DNA of 64,000 nucleotides from Bacteroides cutis (GCF_900241005.1 NZ_OEST01000005.1:297862-361861); one strand, 5' to 3'; positions 18,155 to 29,183 are shown, numbered from the stretch's first letter. The notes: generated by a model from the letters alone, not told the origin. Numbers and translations: made by a program.

Positions 18155-19808
18155 CTTTCTTCTCTTCTTCCTGACTGGTTTGTTGCGGTGCTTTTGGGAA
18201 AGCATCGTTGTTTTCAAGAACCTCCAGTGCTTTTTTCACAGTAGCGTCACTTTCATTGGCATATCGGATATAAGATTCTTTTCCTAAAATATTATAGATA
18301 ATATTACCATAAAGATTTCTTTCTAATAATTTATAAGAACGATGTATCAACAGATTACGCCTTTTGATGCCTTTGGAGTCAGCAAAACGTATGAACTGTT
18401 CCACGATACCCTGATGACGTAGATATTTCAATAAATCCTGCTCATTATCAAATTCACTCAGTTTAGCACGATTGTGGTCAGTATATTGGAAGCTGAATTG
18501 TATTAACAATCCCTTGTTGCTCACTTCTATCAGATAGGAAGATATACCGGTAGTATCTTGCGGAACGAATATATCCGGCATAATACCGCCTCCACCATAA
18601 ACGGGGCGTCCCAAACCTGTGGAATAACGCAGGTTCTCATCAAGTTTGATACTATCTTTGGAGAAGAACTCACCATGCTCATAGCGAGTAAGCCAGTCCA
18701 TTTCATATTTACTGTCCTTACCACTTTCATAGGGACGTTGTATACATCGTCCCGACGGAGTGTAATAACGTGCGATGGTCAGGCGGATGGCGGAACCATC
18801 ACTGAAGTCGATAGGTTGTTGAACCAATCCCTTACCGAAAGAACGGCGTCCTACGATCGTTCCACGGTCATTATCCTGAATGGCACCGGCAAAGATTTCG
18901 CTGGCTGAAGCGGAGCCTTCATCCACCAATACCACGAGTGGCATTTTTTGGCAACTGCCTGTCCCGTTGGCATATTCTTCCATGCGAGGATATTTACGGC
19001 CGTGTGTATAAACTATCAGTTTGCCTTCGGGCAGGAATTCATTTACCATTCGGGTAGCGGCTTCCATATAACCACCGGTATTACCACGCAGGTCGATGAT
19101 AAGTCCTTTACACTTTTGATGGCTCAATTGGGCAATCGCATTCAGTAGTTCGATGTGAGAAGTGCGGCCAAATTTACTGACCTGTATATAGCCGAAATCA
19201 TCGTTAATCATATAAGCCGCATCAATCGTGTTCTGTGGGATGTCACCACGGGTGATGGTGAAGTCCAGTAACTCTTTCTCGGTGGCACGTTTCACACCCA
19301 GTTTGACTTGTGAACCTTTCGGACCTTTCAGGTTACGCATGGCCTTTTCATTCGTAAGTCCTATACCGGCGAACAGGCTATCATTCACCGTCACGATACG
19401 GTCACCTGCCATCAGTCCCACTTTTTCGGAAGGACCTCCCTGAACTACGCTGTTTACGTGTATGGTGTCCTCCTGTATGGTAAACTGGATGCCGATACCG
19501 CTAAAACTACCTTCTAGTTCAGAGTTCACTTCTTCCAGTTTCTGTGCCGGAATATAAGTGGAGTGGGGGTCAAGCTCTGCCAATATCTGTGGCATGGCTT
19601 TTTCAACCAAGTCTGTCATGTTGACACTATCCACATATTGGTCATCAACAACACGTAGCAAGGCATTCAGCTTGTTGGATGAACCATTGATGATCCCCAA
19701 ACGGTTTCCTGCAAAATGTCTGGCATAAAACGTTCCGATAAGAATACCCGCCACTACGCTGATTGCAATGATAAGTGGGGTAAAGCGGGAAGAGTTTTTT
19801 GTACCCAT
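18063..19808 (-). CDS. S41-family C-terminal processing protease
   Basis: This 581-residue exported protease has an N-terminal signal anchor (about 10-30), an N-terminal helical segment, a PDZ domain (about 90-180, with SGIGIQF and GLMAGDRIVTVND) and an S41 catalytic core. The core includes DLRGNTGGYMEAA, the nucleophile region DEGSASASEIFAGA near residues 297-310 and the general-base lysine in RRSFGKGLVQ near 322. CtpA/Prc enzymes trim or degrade periplasmic proteins. The 3' end overlaps the next gene by about 90 bases, which is unusually long. Confidence 0.93.
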   Translation of the reverse strand: MGTKNSSRFTPLIIAISVVAGILIGTFYARHFAGNRLGIINGSSNKLNALLRVVDDQYVDSVNMTDLVEKAMPQILAELDPHSTYIPAQKLEEVNSELEGSFSGIGIQFTIQEDTIHVNSVVQGGPSEKVGLMAGDRIVTVNDSLFAGIGLTNEKAMRNLKGPKGSQVKLGVKRATEKELLDFTITRGDIPQNTIDAAYMINDDFGYIQVSKFGRTSHIELLNAIAQLSHQKCKGLIIDLRGNTGGYMEAATRMVNEFLPEGKLIVYTHGRKYPRMEEYANGTGSCQKMPLVVLVDEGSASASEIFAGAIQDNDRGTIVGRRSFGKGLVQQPIDFSDGSAIRLTIARYYTPSGRCIQRPYESGKDSKYEMDWLTRYEHGEFFSKDSIKLDENLRYSTGLGRPVYGGGGIMPDIFVPQDTTGISSYLIEVSNKGLLIQFSFQYTDHNRAKLSEFDNEQDLLKYLRHQGIVEQFIRFADSKGIKRRNLLIHRSYKLLERNLYGNIIYNILGKESYIRYANESDATVKKALEVLENNDAFPKAPQQTSQEEEKKDDGKKKRTAQAYSSVENPSQLYRYASVTVC

Positions 19809-19921
19809 GATATTTATTTACGATTTAACGATTTACGATTTGGCTTCGCTCAAAACATCTCTTATTATTTATTAATGTGTAGTTTCGATTGAAGTTATTA
19901 TTAACCTACAATTATCAACTC

Positions 19922-20359
19922 TTAATTATCAACAGCAACAAACACGACCTCAATTCCTGCGCGCTTCAACAGTTCGATACCGTCTTCCAAACGGTATTTC
20001 TCTGAATAGACTACACGCTTGATACCTGCCTGGATGATAAGTTTGGCGCATTCTATGCAGGGAGAAGCAGTGACGTACATGGTAGCACCGTTACTGCTGT
20101 TATTAGAACGGGCTATCTTGGTGATGGCGTTGGCTTCGGCATGTAGCACGTAGGGCTTTGTTACATTGTTTTCATCTTCACATACGTTCTCAAACCCCGA
20201 AGGAGTACCATTATAACCGTCGGAGATAATCATTTTATCTTTGACAATTAATGCACCTACTTGGCGGCGTTTACAATATGAGTTTTCTGCCCAGATACTT
20301 GCCATGCGTACATAACGCTTGTCCAATGCTTCTTGTTTGATTTTTGTGGAGTCGTCCAT
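19922..20359 (-). CDS. deoxycytidylate (dCMP) deaminase-like protein
   Basis: The 145-residue enzyme of the cytidine/deoxycytidylate deaminase family would supply dUMP for thymidylate synthesis. Zinc ligands are H73 in VLHAEANAI with the catalytic E75, and C101/C104 in SPCIECAKLIIQAG. A second metal site typical of dCMP deaminases (C29, C60, with NSYCKRRQVGALIV and GFENVC) is suggested. The gene lies 24 bases downstream of the lipoprotein gene at 20384. Confidence 0.92.
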   Translation of the reverse strand: MDDSTKIKQEALDKRYVRMASIWAENSYCKRRQVGALIVKDKMIISDGYNGTPSGFENVCEDENNVTKPYVLHAEANAITKIARSNNSSNGATMYVTASPCIECAKLIIQAGIKRVVYSEKYRLEDGIELLKRAGIEVVFVAVDN

Positions 20360-20383
20360 GTCTTTATTATATCGTTTCTGTGT

Positions 20384-20902
20384 TTATTGAGCAGTAAATC
20401 CCATGACCTTGGTTGTATTCTCGTCTTTAAAGTAAAGGGTTAATGATTTAGAATCGCCTTCATATTTAAAAACCTTCAACAAGCCTGCCATGAATGCTTT
20501 GGCAAGTTTGTCAGTTTCAGCTCCGGTTACTTTTCCATTAAGAGTCAGTGAGCGTGTCTTCCCATCAACTTTCACGGAAGCGTCTTCAATGTTTGCCCTA
20601 ATGCCATGCGCTTTTGCCGTACCGGTAATTTCTCCATTCACTTCGACTATGTCAAAACTTAAAGTGAAGTTTCCTTGTTGCTTGAGGGCTTCAAGGCTGT
20701 TTTCTTTTTCTTTGTCACTGCTCCACAAACCGTTGTAGAACTGTTCTTTACCATTTTCTGTTGTAAGCCGGGCTAGTTTCCAAGTTTTTCCATTGAAAAT
20801 TTCAGCCACGTCGTCTTCATCGTTACAGGCACTGAACGTGAGGAGTACGGCAAGCATCAGCAGGCAACAGCCGATGGATTTCATGTGAATTATCTTTTTC
20901 AT
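20384..20902 (-). CDS. DUF4847-like lipoprotein
   Basis: This 172-residue lipoprotein has the lipobox cysteine at residue 26 (TFSAC) followed by acidic residues, which in Bacteroides favours surface exposure. The mature part (GKTWKLARLTTENG ... KSLTLYFKDEN) looks like a small lipocalin-like beta-barrel of the DUF4847/META-type. The family name is from memory. ATG 20884 is an alternative start. Its start overlaps the M3 peptidase stop by 4 bases, so the two are co-translated. Confidence 0.75.
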   Translation of the reverse strand: MKKIIHMKSIGCCLLMLAVLLTFSACNDEDDVAEIFNGKTWKLARLTTENGKEQFYNGLWSSDKEKENSLEALKQQGNFTLSFDIVEVNGEITGTAKAHGIRANIEDASVKVDGKTRSLTLNGKVTGAETDKLAKAFMAGLLKVFKYEGDSKSLTLYFKDENTTKVMGFTAQ

Positions 20903-22956
20903 TTCTTTATTCCGTTTCTGATTAATAATGCGTCAATAGTCGGCTCTTGTCCGCGGAAGCGTTTGTAGAGCGTCATCGGATGCTCTGTACCTCCCTTGGA
21001 AAGAATATTTTTACGGAAAGACTCGGCCACTTCCTGATTGAAGATACCTTTTTGCTTGAATAGCGAGAAAGCGTCGGCATCCAACACTTCCGCCCATTTA
21101 TAGCTATAATATCCGGCAGAATATCCTCCGGCAAATATATGTGAGAATTGGGTACTCATACAAGTCTCTTCCACTGTGGGAAGTATTTGCGCTTTATCCC
21201 ATGCTTTCTTCTCGTATGCTCTCACGTCTCCTTCGAATGGAGTATTGCGAGTATACCATGCCATGTCGAGAAGGCTGAAACTGATTTGTCGTAGACAGGC
21301 GTATGCCACATTGAAGTTAGAAGAATCAACAATGCGTTGTACTAGTTCGTCTGGGATGAGTTCTCCTGTCAGATAGTGGCGGGCAAAGGTATGCAAGAAT
21401 TCTTTCTCGATGGCAAAGTTTTCCATAAGTTGAGAAGGAAGTTCAACAAAATCCCAATATACATTGGTTCCGCTGAGACTGTGGTAAGTAGTATCCGCAA
21501 ACATTTCGTGCAAGCTGTGCCCGAATTCGTGAAGAAAAGTCTCTACCTCGCCAAAAGTCAGCAAAGCCGGTTTGCTTTGTGTCGGCTTGGTGAAGTTCAT
21601 AACGATGGAAACGTGGGGGCGGCTGTTCTTTCCCGTTTTTCCCTCTATCCATTGGCCTTTGTAACTTGTCATCCAAGCGCCCGACCGTTTACCGGCTCTG
21701 GGGTGGAAATCCGTATAGAGCACGGCAAGATATTTCCCGTCTTTGTCGAAAACCTCGTAAGCATCTACATCTTTGTGGTAGACAGGAATATCCGGGTTCT
21801 TTTTGAATGTGATGCCATACAGTTTGGTTGCCAAGCCAAACACGCCTTCCTTCACTTGGTTCAGTTCAAAGTAAGGGCGGAGCATTTCGTCATTGATGTT
21901 GAATTTTCGGTCTTTCAACTTATGGGAGTAGTATACCCAGTCCCAAGGCATCAGGATAAAATCTTCTCCTTGTTCCTGGCGCGCCAATATCTGTACCTCG
22001 GCATATTCTTTCCGAGCAGTCGGAGTATATGCATCCAGCAATTGGTTCAGCAGCTTGTAAACAGACTCGCTGTTTTTTGCCATACGTTCCACCAGATTAT
22101 ATTCGGCAAAATTATCGTAACCCAGTAACTGCGCAATCTCCAGGTGTATATTGGCTATCTTCTTCACGATTTCCAGATTATTGCAGGCATTGTCATGCGT
22201 ACACTTCGTATTGTAAGCCATATACAACTCATGGCGCAAGTTCCGGTTGTCGGCATATGTCATGAAAGGTCCGTAGCTGGGGGCTTGCAAGGTAAACACC
22301 CATCCTTCGATACCCTTTTCCCGTGCCGTCTCGGCAGCGGCATCCATAGCGCTTTCAGGCAGACCGGATAATTGGGATTGTTCGGTTAAGACAAGTTCAT
22401 AATCGTTCGTCTCTTTCAGATTGTTTTCGCTGAATTGTAGGGTCAGGAGGCTGAGTTCCTTACATAGCCCGCGATACTTCTCTTTGGCTTCTCCCTGTAA
22501 GTTCGCACCGTTTCTGACGAAACCATTGTAGGTGTCCTCCAGTAACTTGGCTTGTTCCGGATCGAGTTTTTCCTTATCTCTTTGCTCATAAACAGTCTTG
22601 ATACGTTCAAATAATTTTTCGTTTAAACTGATGTTGTTTTCATGCTCGCTCATCAGCGGCATGATTTCTTTGGCAAGTTCTTGCAGCTCATCACTGGTCT
22701 CGGCGCTGAGCAGGTTACCGAAAACCGTATTGACGTGTTGGAGCAATTCTCCTGATTCTTCGTATGCCAATACGGTATTGGCAAAAGTCGGGGCGTCAGG
22801 GTTGCCAGTGATGGCGTTTATTTCGGCATTTTGTAGACGAATACCTTCCCGGATGGCAGGCTCGTAATGTTCGGTCTTAATTCGATCGAAAGGAACAGTT
22901 TCGTGTGGGGCTGTATATTTTTCAAAGAAAGGATTTGAGGTATGTATCTTATTCAT
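20899..22956 (-). CDS. dcp: M3-family peptidyl-dipeptidase (Dcp-like)
   Basis: The 685-residue zinc metallopeptidase removes dipeptides from peptide C-termini. The gluzincin motif HEFGH is at residues 476-480 within FLHEFGHSLHEMF, and the third-ligand region is SGTNVYWDFVELPSQLMENF. The C-terminal QFSHIFAGGYSAGYYSYKWAE is diagnostic of the Dcp/oligopeptidase A group. There is no signal peptide, so it is probably cytosolic. It heads the minus-strand cluster leading to the lipoprotein and dCMP deaminase genes. Confidence 0.94.
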   Translation of the reverse strand: MNKIHTSNPFFEKYTAPHETVPFDRIKTEHYEPAIREGIRLQNAEINAITGNPDAPTFANTVLAYEESGELLQHVNTVFGNLLSAETSDELQELAKEIMPLMSEHENNISLNEKLFERIKTVYEQRDKEKLDPEQAKLLEDTYNGFVRNGANLQGEAKEKYRGLCKELSLLTLQFSENNLKETNDYELVLTEQSQLSGLPESAMDAAAETAREKGIEGWVFTLQAPSYGPFMTYADNRNLRHELYMAYNTKCTHDNACNNLEIVKKIANIHLEIAQLLGYDNFAEYNLVERMAKNSESVYKLLNQLLDAYTPTARKEYAEVQILARQEQGEDFILMPWDWVYYSHKLKDRKFNINDEMLRPYFELNQVKEGVFGLATKLYGITFKKNPDIPVYHKDVDAYEVFDKDGKYLAVLYTDFHPRAGKRSGAWMTSYKGQWIEGKTGKNSRPHVSIVMNFTKPTQSKPALLTFGEVETFLHEFGHSLHEMFADTTYHSLSGTNVYWDFVELPSQLMENFAIEKEFLHTFARHYLTGELIPDELVQRIVDSSNFNVAYACLRQISFSLLDMAWYTRNTPFEGDVRAYEKKAWDKAQILPTVEETCMSTQFSHIFAGGYSAGYYSYKWAEVLDADAFSLFKQKGIFNQEVAESFRKNILSKGGTEHPMTLYKRFRGQEPTIDALLIRNGIKK

Positions 22957-22996
22957 ATTATTAACTTAAAAGTATTCTAATTGCAAAAGTGCAAAA

Positions 22997-23030
22997 AAAA
23001 TAGGCGACTTCGATAGAAGTCGCCTATTTT
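22997..23030 (-). terminator. terminator of gap
   Basis: A perfect stem (AAAATAGGCGACTTC / GAAGTCGCCTATTTT, loop GATA) follows the gap stop by about 21 bases. On the minus strand it ends in a run of eight T, a strong intrinsic terminator that isolates gap from the M3 peptidase gene. Confidence 0.92.
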
Positions 23031-23051
23031 TTATTATTTTCTAACTGTATA

Positions 23052-24068
<1,017 letters not shown>

Positions 24069-24144
24069 TTAAACTTTTAAAGGTTTTGTAATATTTGTTT
24101 AAAATATCTCTCTTTTCAAGAAGCATTTGTTTCCAAATGCGGTG

Positions 24145-24152
24145 CAAAAGTA
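24145..24152 (-). promoter_or_regulatory. -7 promoter element for gap
   Basis: The minus strand reads TACTTTTG followed by C. It implies a leader of about 75 bases before the gap ATG. Confidence 0.6.
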
Positions 24153-24203
24153 AGAAAATGTTTTTATATTCGCACTCAAATTCATAATTAAATAATTGAA
24201 AAG

Positions 24204-24641
24204 ATGGGAAAAAGTTCATTTTTACAGGATTTTAAGGCTTTTGCCATGAAAGGCAATGTGATAGACATGGCTGTCGGTGTGATTATCGGTGGTGCGTTTG
24301 GAAAAATTGTCTCCTCCATCGTGGCGGATGTCATTATGCCTCCAATCGGTTTGCTGGTGGGCGGTGTCAATTTTACTGACTTGAAGTGGGTGTTGAAGCC
24401 CGCTGAAGTGGTGGATGGAAAAGATATCGCAGCGGTGACGCTGAACTACGGGAATTTCTTGCAGGCTACCTTCGACTTCTTGATCATCGCTTTTTCTATC
24501 TTTTTGTTTATCCGGTTAATCTCCAAGCTGGCCGAGAAGAAGAAAGTGGAAGAGCCTGCCGCTCCCCCCGCACCGCCTGCCCCTACCAAGGAAGAAGTGC
24601 TGCTGACGGAAATCCGCGACCTGCTGAAAGACAGGAAGTGA
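24204..24641 (+). CDS. mscL: large-conductance mechanosensitive channel MscL
   Basis: MscL opens under membrane tension to release solutes on hypo-osmotic shock. The 145 residues have the N-terminal helix [32 protein letters not shown] (first membrane segment), a second membrane segment ([16 protein letters not shown]) and a C-terminal coiled bundle after a proline/alanine-rich linker ([10 protein letters not shown]). Length is normal. It is transcribed away from gap. Confidence 0.95.
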   Translation: MGKSSFLQDFKAFAMKGNVIDMAVGVIIGGAFGKIVSSIVADVIMPPIGLLVGGVNFTDLKWVLKPAEVVDGKDIAAVTLNYGNFLQATFDFLIIAFSIFLFIRLISKLAEKKKVEEPAAPPAPPAPTKEEVLLTEIRDLLKDRK

Positions 24642-24767
24642 TGGCGGCTTTGCGCCCCTGTCCCCGCCGGTCTGCGCCCGGCAGTTCATTAATGAAATAG
24701 GAACCATAAGGGACCCGGACAATCTCCGTTGCGGACCGGATGGCGCAGGGTATAGGACTGAATTGTG

Positions 24768-24828
24768 ATTAAAAGCCTTTTAATACCATGTTAAAAGGCT
24801 TTTAATGCGGCATTAGAAGGCTTTTAAT
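24768..24828. repeat. three copies of a 17-base palindromic word
   Basis: The word ATTAAAAGGCTTTTAAT or a one-to-two-base variant occurs at 24768-24785, 24791-24806 and 24812-24828. Each is itself a near-perfect palindrome, so alternative hairpins can form between copies. It lies in the 255-base gap between mscL and the HU-like gene and could end mscL transcripts or bind a protein. Confidence 0.7.
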
Positions 24829-24896
24829 GTGCCCTTTCCCTACAAGGCAGTCTGTCTGACATTTATATTGTATTAACTTCAACCAACGAATAAATT

Positions 24897-25292
24897 ATGT
24901 TCTATAAGAAAAGTCGTGCCAAGATAGCCGGAAAATTCAAATGGTTTCCCCGTGCGTGTGTGTTAAAACATCCTGTGGATACGCAGGAATTGGCTGAGGC
25001 CATCAGCTGCCGGTGTACGGTTACTCCGGCTGATGTGCATGCCGTCATCCGTTCGCTGCCCGAGGTGATGGCGTTCTACATGGAGAGCGGGCGCAGTGTG
25101 CACATGGACGGCCTCGGGTCGTTCTTCTACAAGCTGAGTTGTGCCGGACAGGGAGTGGATACGCCCGAAGAGGTGAGCGCGGAGCAGGTGCAGGCGGTGC
25201 GGGTGCAGTTCATCCCCGAACGCAGCAGGCAACCGGACGGATACCGCCGTGTGCTGGGCGAGGACGTGGACTTGGTGGAATTTGGGAAATAA
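24897..25292 (+). CDS. HU-like (DNABII-family) DNA-binding protein
   Basis: The 131-residue protein resembles the divergent HU-like group of Bacteroidetes: an N-terminal extension (MFYKKSRAKIAGKFKWFPRA) and then a DNABII-like body with DTQELAEAISCRCTVTPADVHAVIRSLPEVMAFYMESGRSVHMDGLG, where the GxxVxLxGFG-type turn is recognisable. It would bend or cover DNA. Its codons are visibly more GC-rich than those of the neighbours. The function beyond DNA binding is unknown. Confidence 0.78.
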   Translation: MFYKKSRAKIAGKFKWFPRACVLKHPVDTQELAEAISCRCTVTPADVHAVIRSLPEVMAFYMESGRSVHMDGLGSFFYKLSCAGQGVDTPEEVSAEQVQAVRVQFIPERSRQPDGYRRVLGEDVDLVEFGK

Positions 25293-25327
25293 ATCGCATA
25301 TTTCACGGTTATTTTCCTACTTTTTTC

Positions 25328-25335
25328 TACTTTTG
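25328..25335 (+). promoter_or_regulatory. -7 promoter element for guaA
   Basis: TACTTTTG followed by C, 32 bases before the guaA ATG, is an exact -7 consensus match. Confidence 0.65.
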
Positions 25336-25367
25336 CAAATCGTTTATAAAATCCATAACAGATTGAT

Positions 25368-26921
25368 ATGCAAGAGAAGATTATTATTCTTGATTTTGGC
25401 TCACAGACAACACAGCTCATCGGCCGCCGCGTTCGTGAGCTGAATGTGTATTGCGAAATTGTGCCTTACAATAAATTCCCGCATGGGGATGAGAGCGTAA
25501 AAGGAGTTATCCTGTCGGGTAGCCCCTTTTCCGTATATGATGCGAGTGCATTCAAGGTGAACTTGGACGAGATCCGGGGACGGTACCCCATATTGGGCAT
25601 CTGCTACGGTGCGCAATTCATTTCTTATAGCAACGGCGGACGGGTAGAACCTGCCGGAACCCGCGAATACGGGCGTGCGCATCTTAGTTCTTTCGACCGT
25701 GAGAATATCCTTTTCAAAGGTGTGAAAGAAAATACCCAAGTATGGATGAGTCATGGCGATACGATTACTGCTGTGCCTGATAACTTCAAAATTATTGCTT
25801 CTACGGATAAAGTGACGATTGCTGCTTATCAGGTGAAAGATGAAAAGATGTGGGGCGTACAGTTCCATCCGGAAGTATTCCACAGTGAGGACGGTACGCA
25901 AATGTTGCGTAATTTCGTGGTAGAGGTTTGCGGTTGTAGCCAGAGTTGGAGTGCTGCATCGTTTGTAGATACCACGGTGGCCGAGCTGAAAGCGCAAATA
26001 GGAAATGATCGTGTTATTCTTGGACTTAGCGGAGGGGTAGATTCTTCAGTCGCTGCTGTGTTGCTAAATCGTGCCATCGGTAATCAACTGACATGTATTT
26101 TTGTTGATCACGGTTTGCTTCGTAAGGATGAGTTCAAAAATGTGATGCACGATTATGAATGTTTGGGTTTGAATGTTATCGGAGTGGATGCCAGTGAAAA
26201 ATTCTTCAAGGATTTGGAGGGTATTGCGGAACCTGAACAGAAACGTAAAATCATAGGTCGTGATTTCATAGAAGTATTCGATGCTGAAGCGCATAAGATA
26301 ACCGATGCCCGTTGGTTAGCGCAGGGTACCATTTATCCTGACCGTATTGAGAGTCTGAACATTACTGGTAAGACCATCAAGAGTCATCATAACGTGGGCG
26401 GCTTGCCGGAAGAAATGAACTTGCAACTGTGCGAACCATTGCAATGGTTGTTCAAAGATGAAGTTCGTCGTGTGGGACGTGAATTGGGTATGCCGGAACA
26501 TTTGATAACCCGTCATCCTTTCCCTGGACCAGGATTGGCTGTTCGTATCTTGGGTGAAATTACGCCGGAGAAAGTGCGTACTTTGCAAGACGCTGACGAT
26601 ATTTTTATTCAGGGTTTACGTAACTGGAAGGTGAAGGATACCAATGGCAATGAGACAACACTATACCACCAAGTATGGCAAGCAGGTGTTATCCTGTTAC
26701 CTGTACAGAGTGTGGGTGTGATGGGGGATGAACGTACTTACGAACGTGCTGTAGCTTTGCGTGCCGTGACCTCCACTGATGCTATGACGGCAGATTGGGC
26801 GCACTTGCCCTACGAGTTTTTGGGTAAGGTATCCAATGATATTATAAATAAGGTGAAAGGTGTAAATCGTGTCACGTACGATATTTCATCGAAGCCGCCT
26901 AGTACAATAGAGTGGGAGTGA
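25368..26921 (+). CDS. guaA: GMP synthase (glutamine-hydrolysing)
   Basis: GuaA aminates XMP to GMP using ATP and ammonia from glutamine. The class I amidotransferase domain (1-190) keeps its catalytic triad: C79 in GICYGAQ, and H167 and E169 in WGVQFHPE. The ATP-pyrophosphatase domain has the PP-loop SGGVDSS at 221-227 and [11 protein letters not shown], and the C-terminal dimerisation domain ends in the conserved STIEWE. Its 517 residues are full length. A second, shortened guaA-like gene follows 62 bases downstream. Confidence 0.97.
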   Translation: MQEKIIILDFGSQTTQLIGRRVRELNVYCEIVPYNKFPHGDESVKGVILSGSPFSVYDASAFKVNLDEIRGRYPILGICYGAQFISYSNGGRVEPAGTREYGRAHLSSFDRENILFKGVKENTQVWMSHGDTITAVPDNFKIIASTDKVTIAAYQVKDEKMWGVQFHPEVFHSEDGTQMLRNFVVEVCGCSQSWSAASFVDTTVAELKAQIGNDRVILGLSGGVDSSVAAVLLNRAIGNQLTCIFVDHGLLRKDEFKNVMHDYECLGLNVIGVDASEKFFKDLEGIAEPEQKRKIIGRDFIEVFDAEAHKITDARWLAQGTIYPDRIESLNITGKTIKSHHNVGGLPEEMNLQLCEPLQWLFKDEVRRVGRELGMPEHLITRHPFPGPGLAVRILGEITPEKVRTLQDADDIFIQGLRNWKVKDTNGNETTLYHQVWQAGVILLPVQSVGVMGDERTYERAVALRAVTSTDAMTADWAHLPYEFLGKVSNDIINKVKGVNRVTYDISSKPPSTIEWE

Positions 26922-26983
26922 TGCGGGGTTGAATAATATAAACTGTTTTTTATCACTTGCTTAACTTTAAAAAATATATAAGA

Positions 26984-28291
26984 ATGAAACAGGACATGAT
27001 TGTGATTTTAGACTTGGGAAGCAATGAAAATACAGTGCTTGCCAGAGCTATTCGTGCATTGGGGGTATATAGTGAAATTTATCCGCATGATATTACGGTG
27101 GCCGAGTTGAAAGCTTTACCCAATGTGAAAGGTATTATCATCAACGGTGGTCCTAATAATGTGATTGACGGGGTGTCTATTGACGTGCTCCCCGAAATTT
27201 ATGAGGCAGGATTTCCGGTAATGGCTGCCGGACATGACAAGGCGCTGTGCGAGGTGAAGCTTCCCCGGTTTACGGATGATGTGGAAGCTATAAAGGGTGC
27301 CGTAAAATCTTTTGTGTTCGATACTTGCAAGGCTGAAACCAACTGGAACATGACGAACTTCGTCAATGACCAGATTGAGTTGATACGCCGCCAGGTGGGC
27401 GACAAGAAAGTGTTGCTTGCCCTGTCGGGGGGGGTGGACAGTTCGGTAGTGGCCGCTCTGCTACTGAAAGCCATTGGATCCAACTTGGTATGTGTGCATG
27501 TAAACCATGGGCTGATGCGCAAGGGTGAGTCGGAAGATGTAATCGAAGTATTCAAGAACAAGCTGAATGCCAACCTTGTGTATGTGGATGCTACAGACCG
27601 TTTCCTGAATAAGCTGGCCGGTGTTGCCGATCCTGAGCAGAAACGCAAGATTATCGGCGGCGAGTTTATCCGTGTATTTGAGGAGGAAGCCCGTAAACTC
27701 GATGGTATCGATTTCTTGGGACAAGGTACTATCTATCCTGATATTGTAGAAAGTGGCACGAAAACTGCCAAGATGGTGAAATCACATCATAATGTAGGCG
27801 GTCTGCCCGAAGACTTGCAGTTTAAACTGGTGGAACCCCTTCGGCAATTGTTCAAGGATGAAGTGCGTGCATGTGGTATCGAACTTGGTTTACCTTATGA
27901 AATGGTTTATCGCCAGCCATTTCCTGGACCGGGTTTGGGTGTCCGTTGTTTAGGAGCCATTACGCGCGATCGTTTGGAAGCCGTTCGTGAATCGGATGCT
28001 ATTTTGCGTGAGGAGTTCCATTTAGCTGGTTTGGATAAGAAAGTATGGCAATACTTTACGGTTGTTCCCGATTTCAAGTCGGTAGGTGTACGCGATAACG
28101 CCCGTTCTTTTGATTGGCCTGTTATTATCCGTGCTGTCAATACGGTGGATGCCATGACTGCTACTATTGAAACGGTGGACTGGTCTATTCTAATGAAAAT
28201 TACTGATCGTATCCTTAAGGAGGTAAAGAATGTTAACCGTGTCTGTTATGATATGTCTCCGAAACCTAATGCTACGATTGAGTGGGAGTGA
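26984..28291 (+). CDS. GuaA paralogue with degenerate amidotransferase domain
   Basis: This 435-residue protein is a second GMP synthase. Its N-terminal domain is only about 125 residues, compared with about 200 in the upstream GuaA. The position of the catalytic cysteine reads PVMAAGHDKAL instead of [11 protein letters not shown], and the HPE segment is absent. The synthetase part is intact: PP-loop SGGVDSS (148-154), [40 protein letters not shown] and the final ATIEWE. It could work with free ammonia, form mixed dimers with GuaA or have another role. ATG 26984 is chosen over 26957 for its better N-terminal match (MIVILDLGS). Confidence 0.88.
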   Translation: MKQDMIVILDLGSNENTVLARAIRALGVYSEIYPHDITVAELKALPNVKGIIINGGPNNVIDGVSIDVLPEIYEAGFPVMAAGHDKALCEVKLPRFTDDVEAIKGAVKSFVFDTCKAETNWNMTNFVNDQIELIRRQVGDKKVLLALSGGVDSSVVAALLLKAIGSNLVCVHVNHGLMRKGESEDVIEVFKNKLNANLVYVDATDRFLNKLAGVADPEQKRKIIGGEFIRVFEEEARKLDGIDFLGQGTIYPDIVESGTKTAKMVKSHHNVGGLPEDLQFKLVEPLRQLFKDEVRACGIELGLPYEMVYRQPFPGPGLGVRCLGAITRDRLEAVRESDAILREEFHLAGLDKKVWQYFTVVPDFKSVGVRDNARSFDWPVIIRAVNTVDAMTATIETVDWSILMKITDRILKEVKNVNRVCYDMSPKPNATIEWE

Positions 28292-28319
28292 GAAGACAGG
28301 TATAATATATTAATATGAT

Positions 28320-28346
28320 AAAGCCCGGAGCATTGCTTCGGGCTTT
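28320..28346. terminator. bidirectional terminator between guaA paralogue and Crp/Fnr gene
   Basis: The stem AAAGCCCG / CGGGCTTT with an 11-base loop lies between two convergent genes and can end both transcripts. The T-tract on the plus side is short. Confidence 0.7.
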
Positions 28347-28364
28347 ACTAATTTATGAAAACGG

Positions 28365-29027
28365 TTATAATAGTTTTTCCACTTCCGGTATTACAATCTC
28401 TCCCCGGTGCAATTCCAACAGCCCGTTTTCTTGCATGCTGTTCAGAATCTTCGATACGCTGGCGCGGGTTTCGTTGAGAATTTGTGCAAAGTCTTCCATT
28501 TTTATTTTCAGAATCTTTTCTCCGGTGAGTCGTTCCGTATGTTTTAGGATGAAGTAGGCTATACGTTCTTCTATACTGTTAGACGGTTTATTCCACAAAC
28601 GGCTGTATAACGTTTGTGCACGGTTACTGATAATATTCATATAGTTCAGGCGAAATATTTCATACCTGAATAATTCTTCCATCACGAACGCCTTGTTGAT
28701 GCTGACAGTATGTACTTCTGTATGTGCACGATAGTTGGATACATAACAAGTATTCATGCCAAACATAGATTGTGGTTCAATCAGATAAGGAGCTGACAAA
28801 TACTCGGTAAAGCTGTAAGAATCATCATCCGACGATGTGGAAGAAACTACTTCTCCCTTCAGTATAAACATAAGTTGGTTACAAGGAGTTCCTTTTTTCT
28901 GAAGAACTTCTCCCGCCTTATGTTTTGTGAAGTGTAATTTTACCTTTCCCAAAATGCACGTAAAGTCCTCCTGGGCTAGTCCCTGGAAGAGCGGCAATTG
29001 GAGTAAGGTATCAAACATTGTTTCCAT
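28365..29027 (-). CDS. Crp/Fnr-family transcription regulator
   Basis: The 220-residue protein has an N-terminal cyclic-nucleotide-binding-like beta-roll (about 15-120, [22 protein letters not shown]), the long dimer helix and a C-terminal winged helix (about 150-215) with [37 protein letters not shown]. No iron-sulfur cysteine cluster like that of FNR is seen. The effector is unknown. It is divergent from marC. Confidence 0.9.
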   Translation of the reverse strand: METMFDTLLQLPLFQGLAQEDFTCILGKVKLHFTKHKAGEVLQKKGTPCNQLMFILKGEVVSSTSSDDDSYSFTEYLSAPYLIEPQSMFGMNTCYVSNYRAHTEVHTVSINKAFVMEELFRYEIFRLNYMNIISNRAQTLYSRLWNKPSNSIEERIAYFILKHTERLTGEKILKIKMEDFAQILNETRASVSKILNSMQENGLLELHRGEIVIPEVEKLL

Positions 29028-29152
29028 ATCGTTTCATCTTCTGGTTTAGAGACAAATGTAGATATAATCAAGCTCTGCCGTAAACACTTAGTCTCTCTTT
29101 TTGTTTTTTTTATTATTTCTTAAAAGTGCTATTCATTCGTTATTAAGAAATA

Positions 29153-29183
29153 TTGTAGAATGCATAAAAATAGATTATCTTTG
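29153..29183 (+). promoter_or_regulatory. promoter of marC (TTG-N20-TATCTTTG)
   Basis: TTG at 29153-29155 and TATCTTTG at 29176-29183 are 20 bases apart, a full Bacteroides promoter. It is followed by AAGGAGGG (29191-29198) and ATG 29203, so the upstream in-frame ATG at 29101 is not the start. Confidence 0.8.

Noticed and set aside
26984..28291. Second guaA as an assembly duplicate
   Set aside because: It differs throughout the protein, including a shortened N-terminal domain, so it is a true paralogue.
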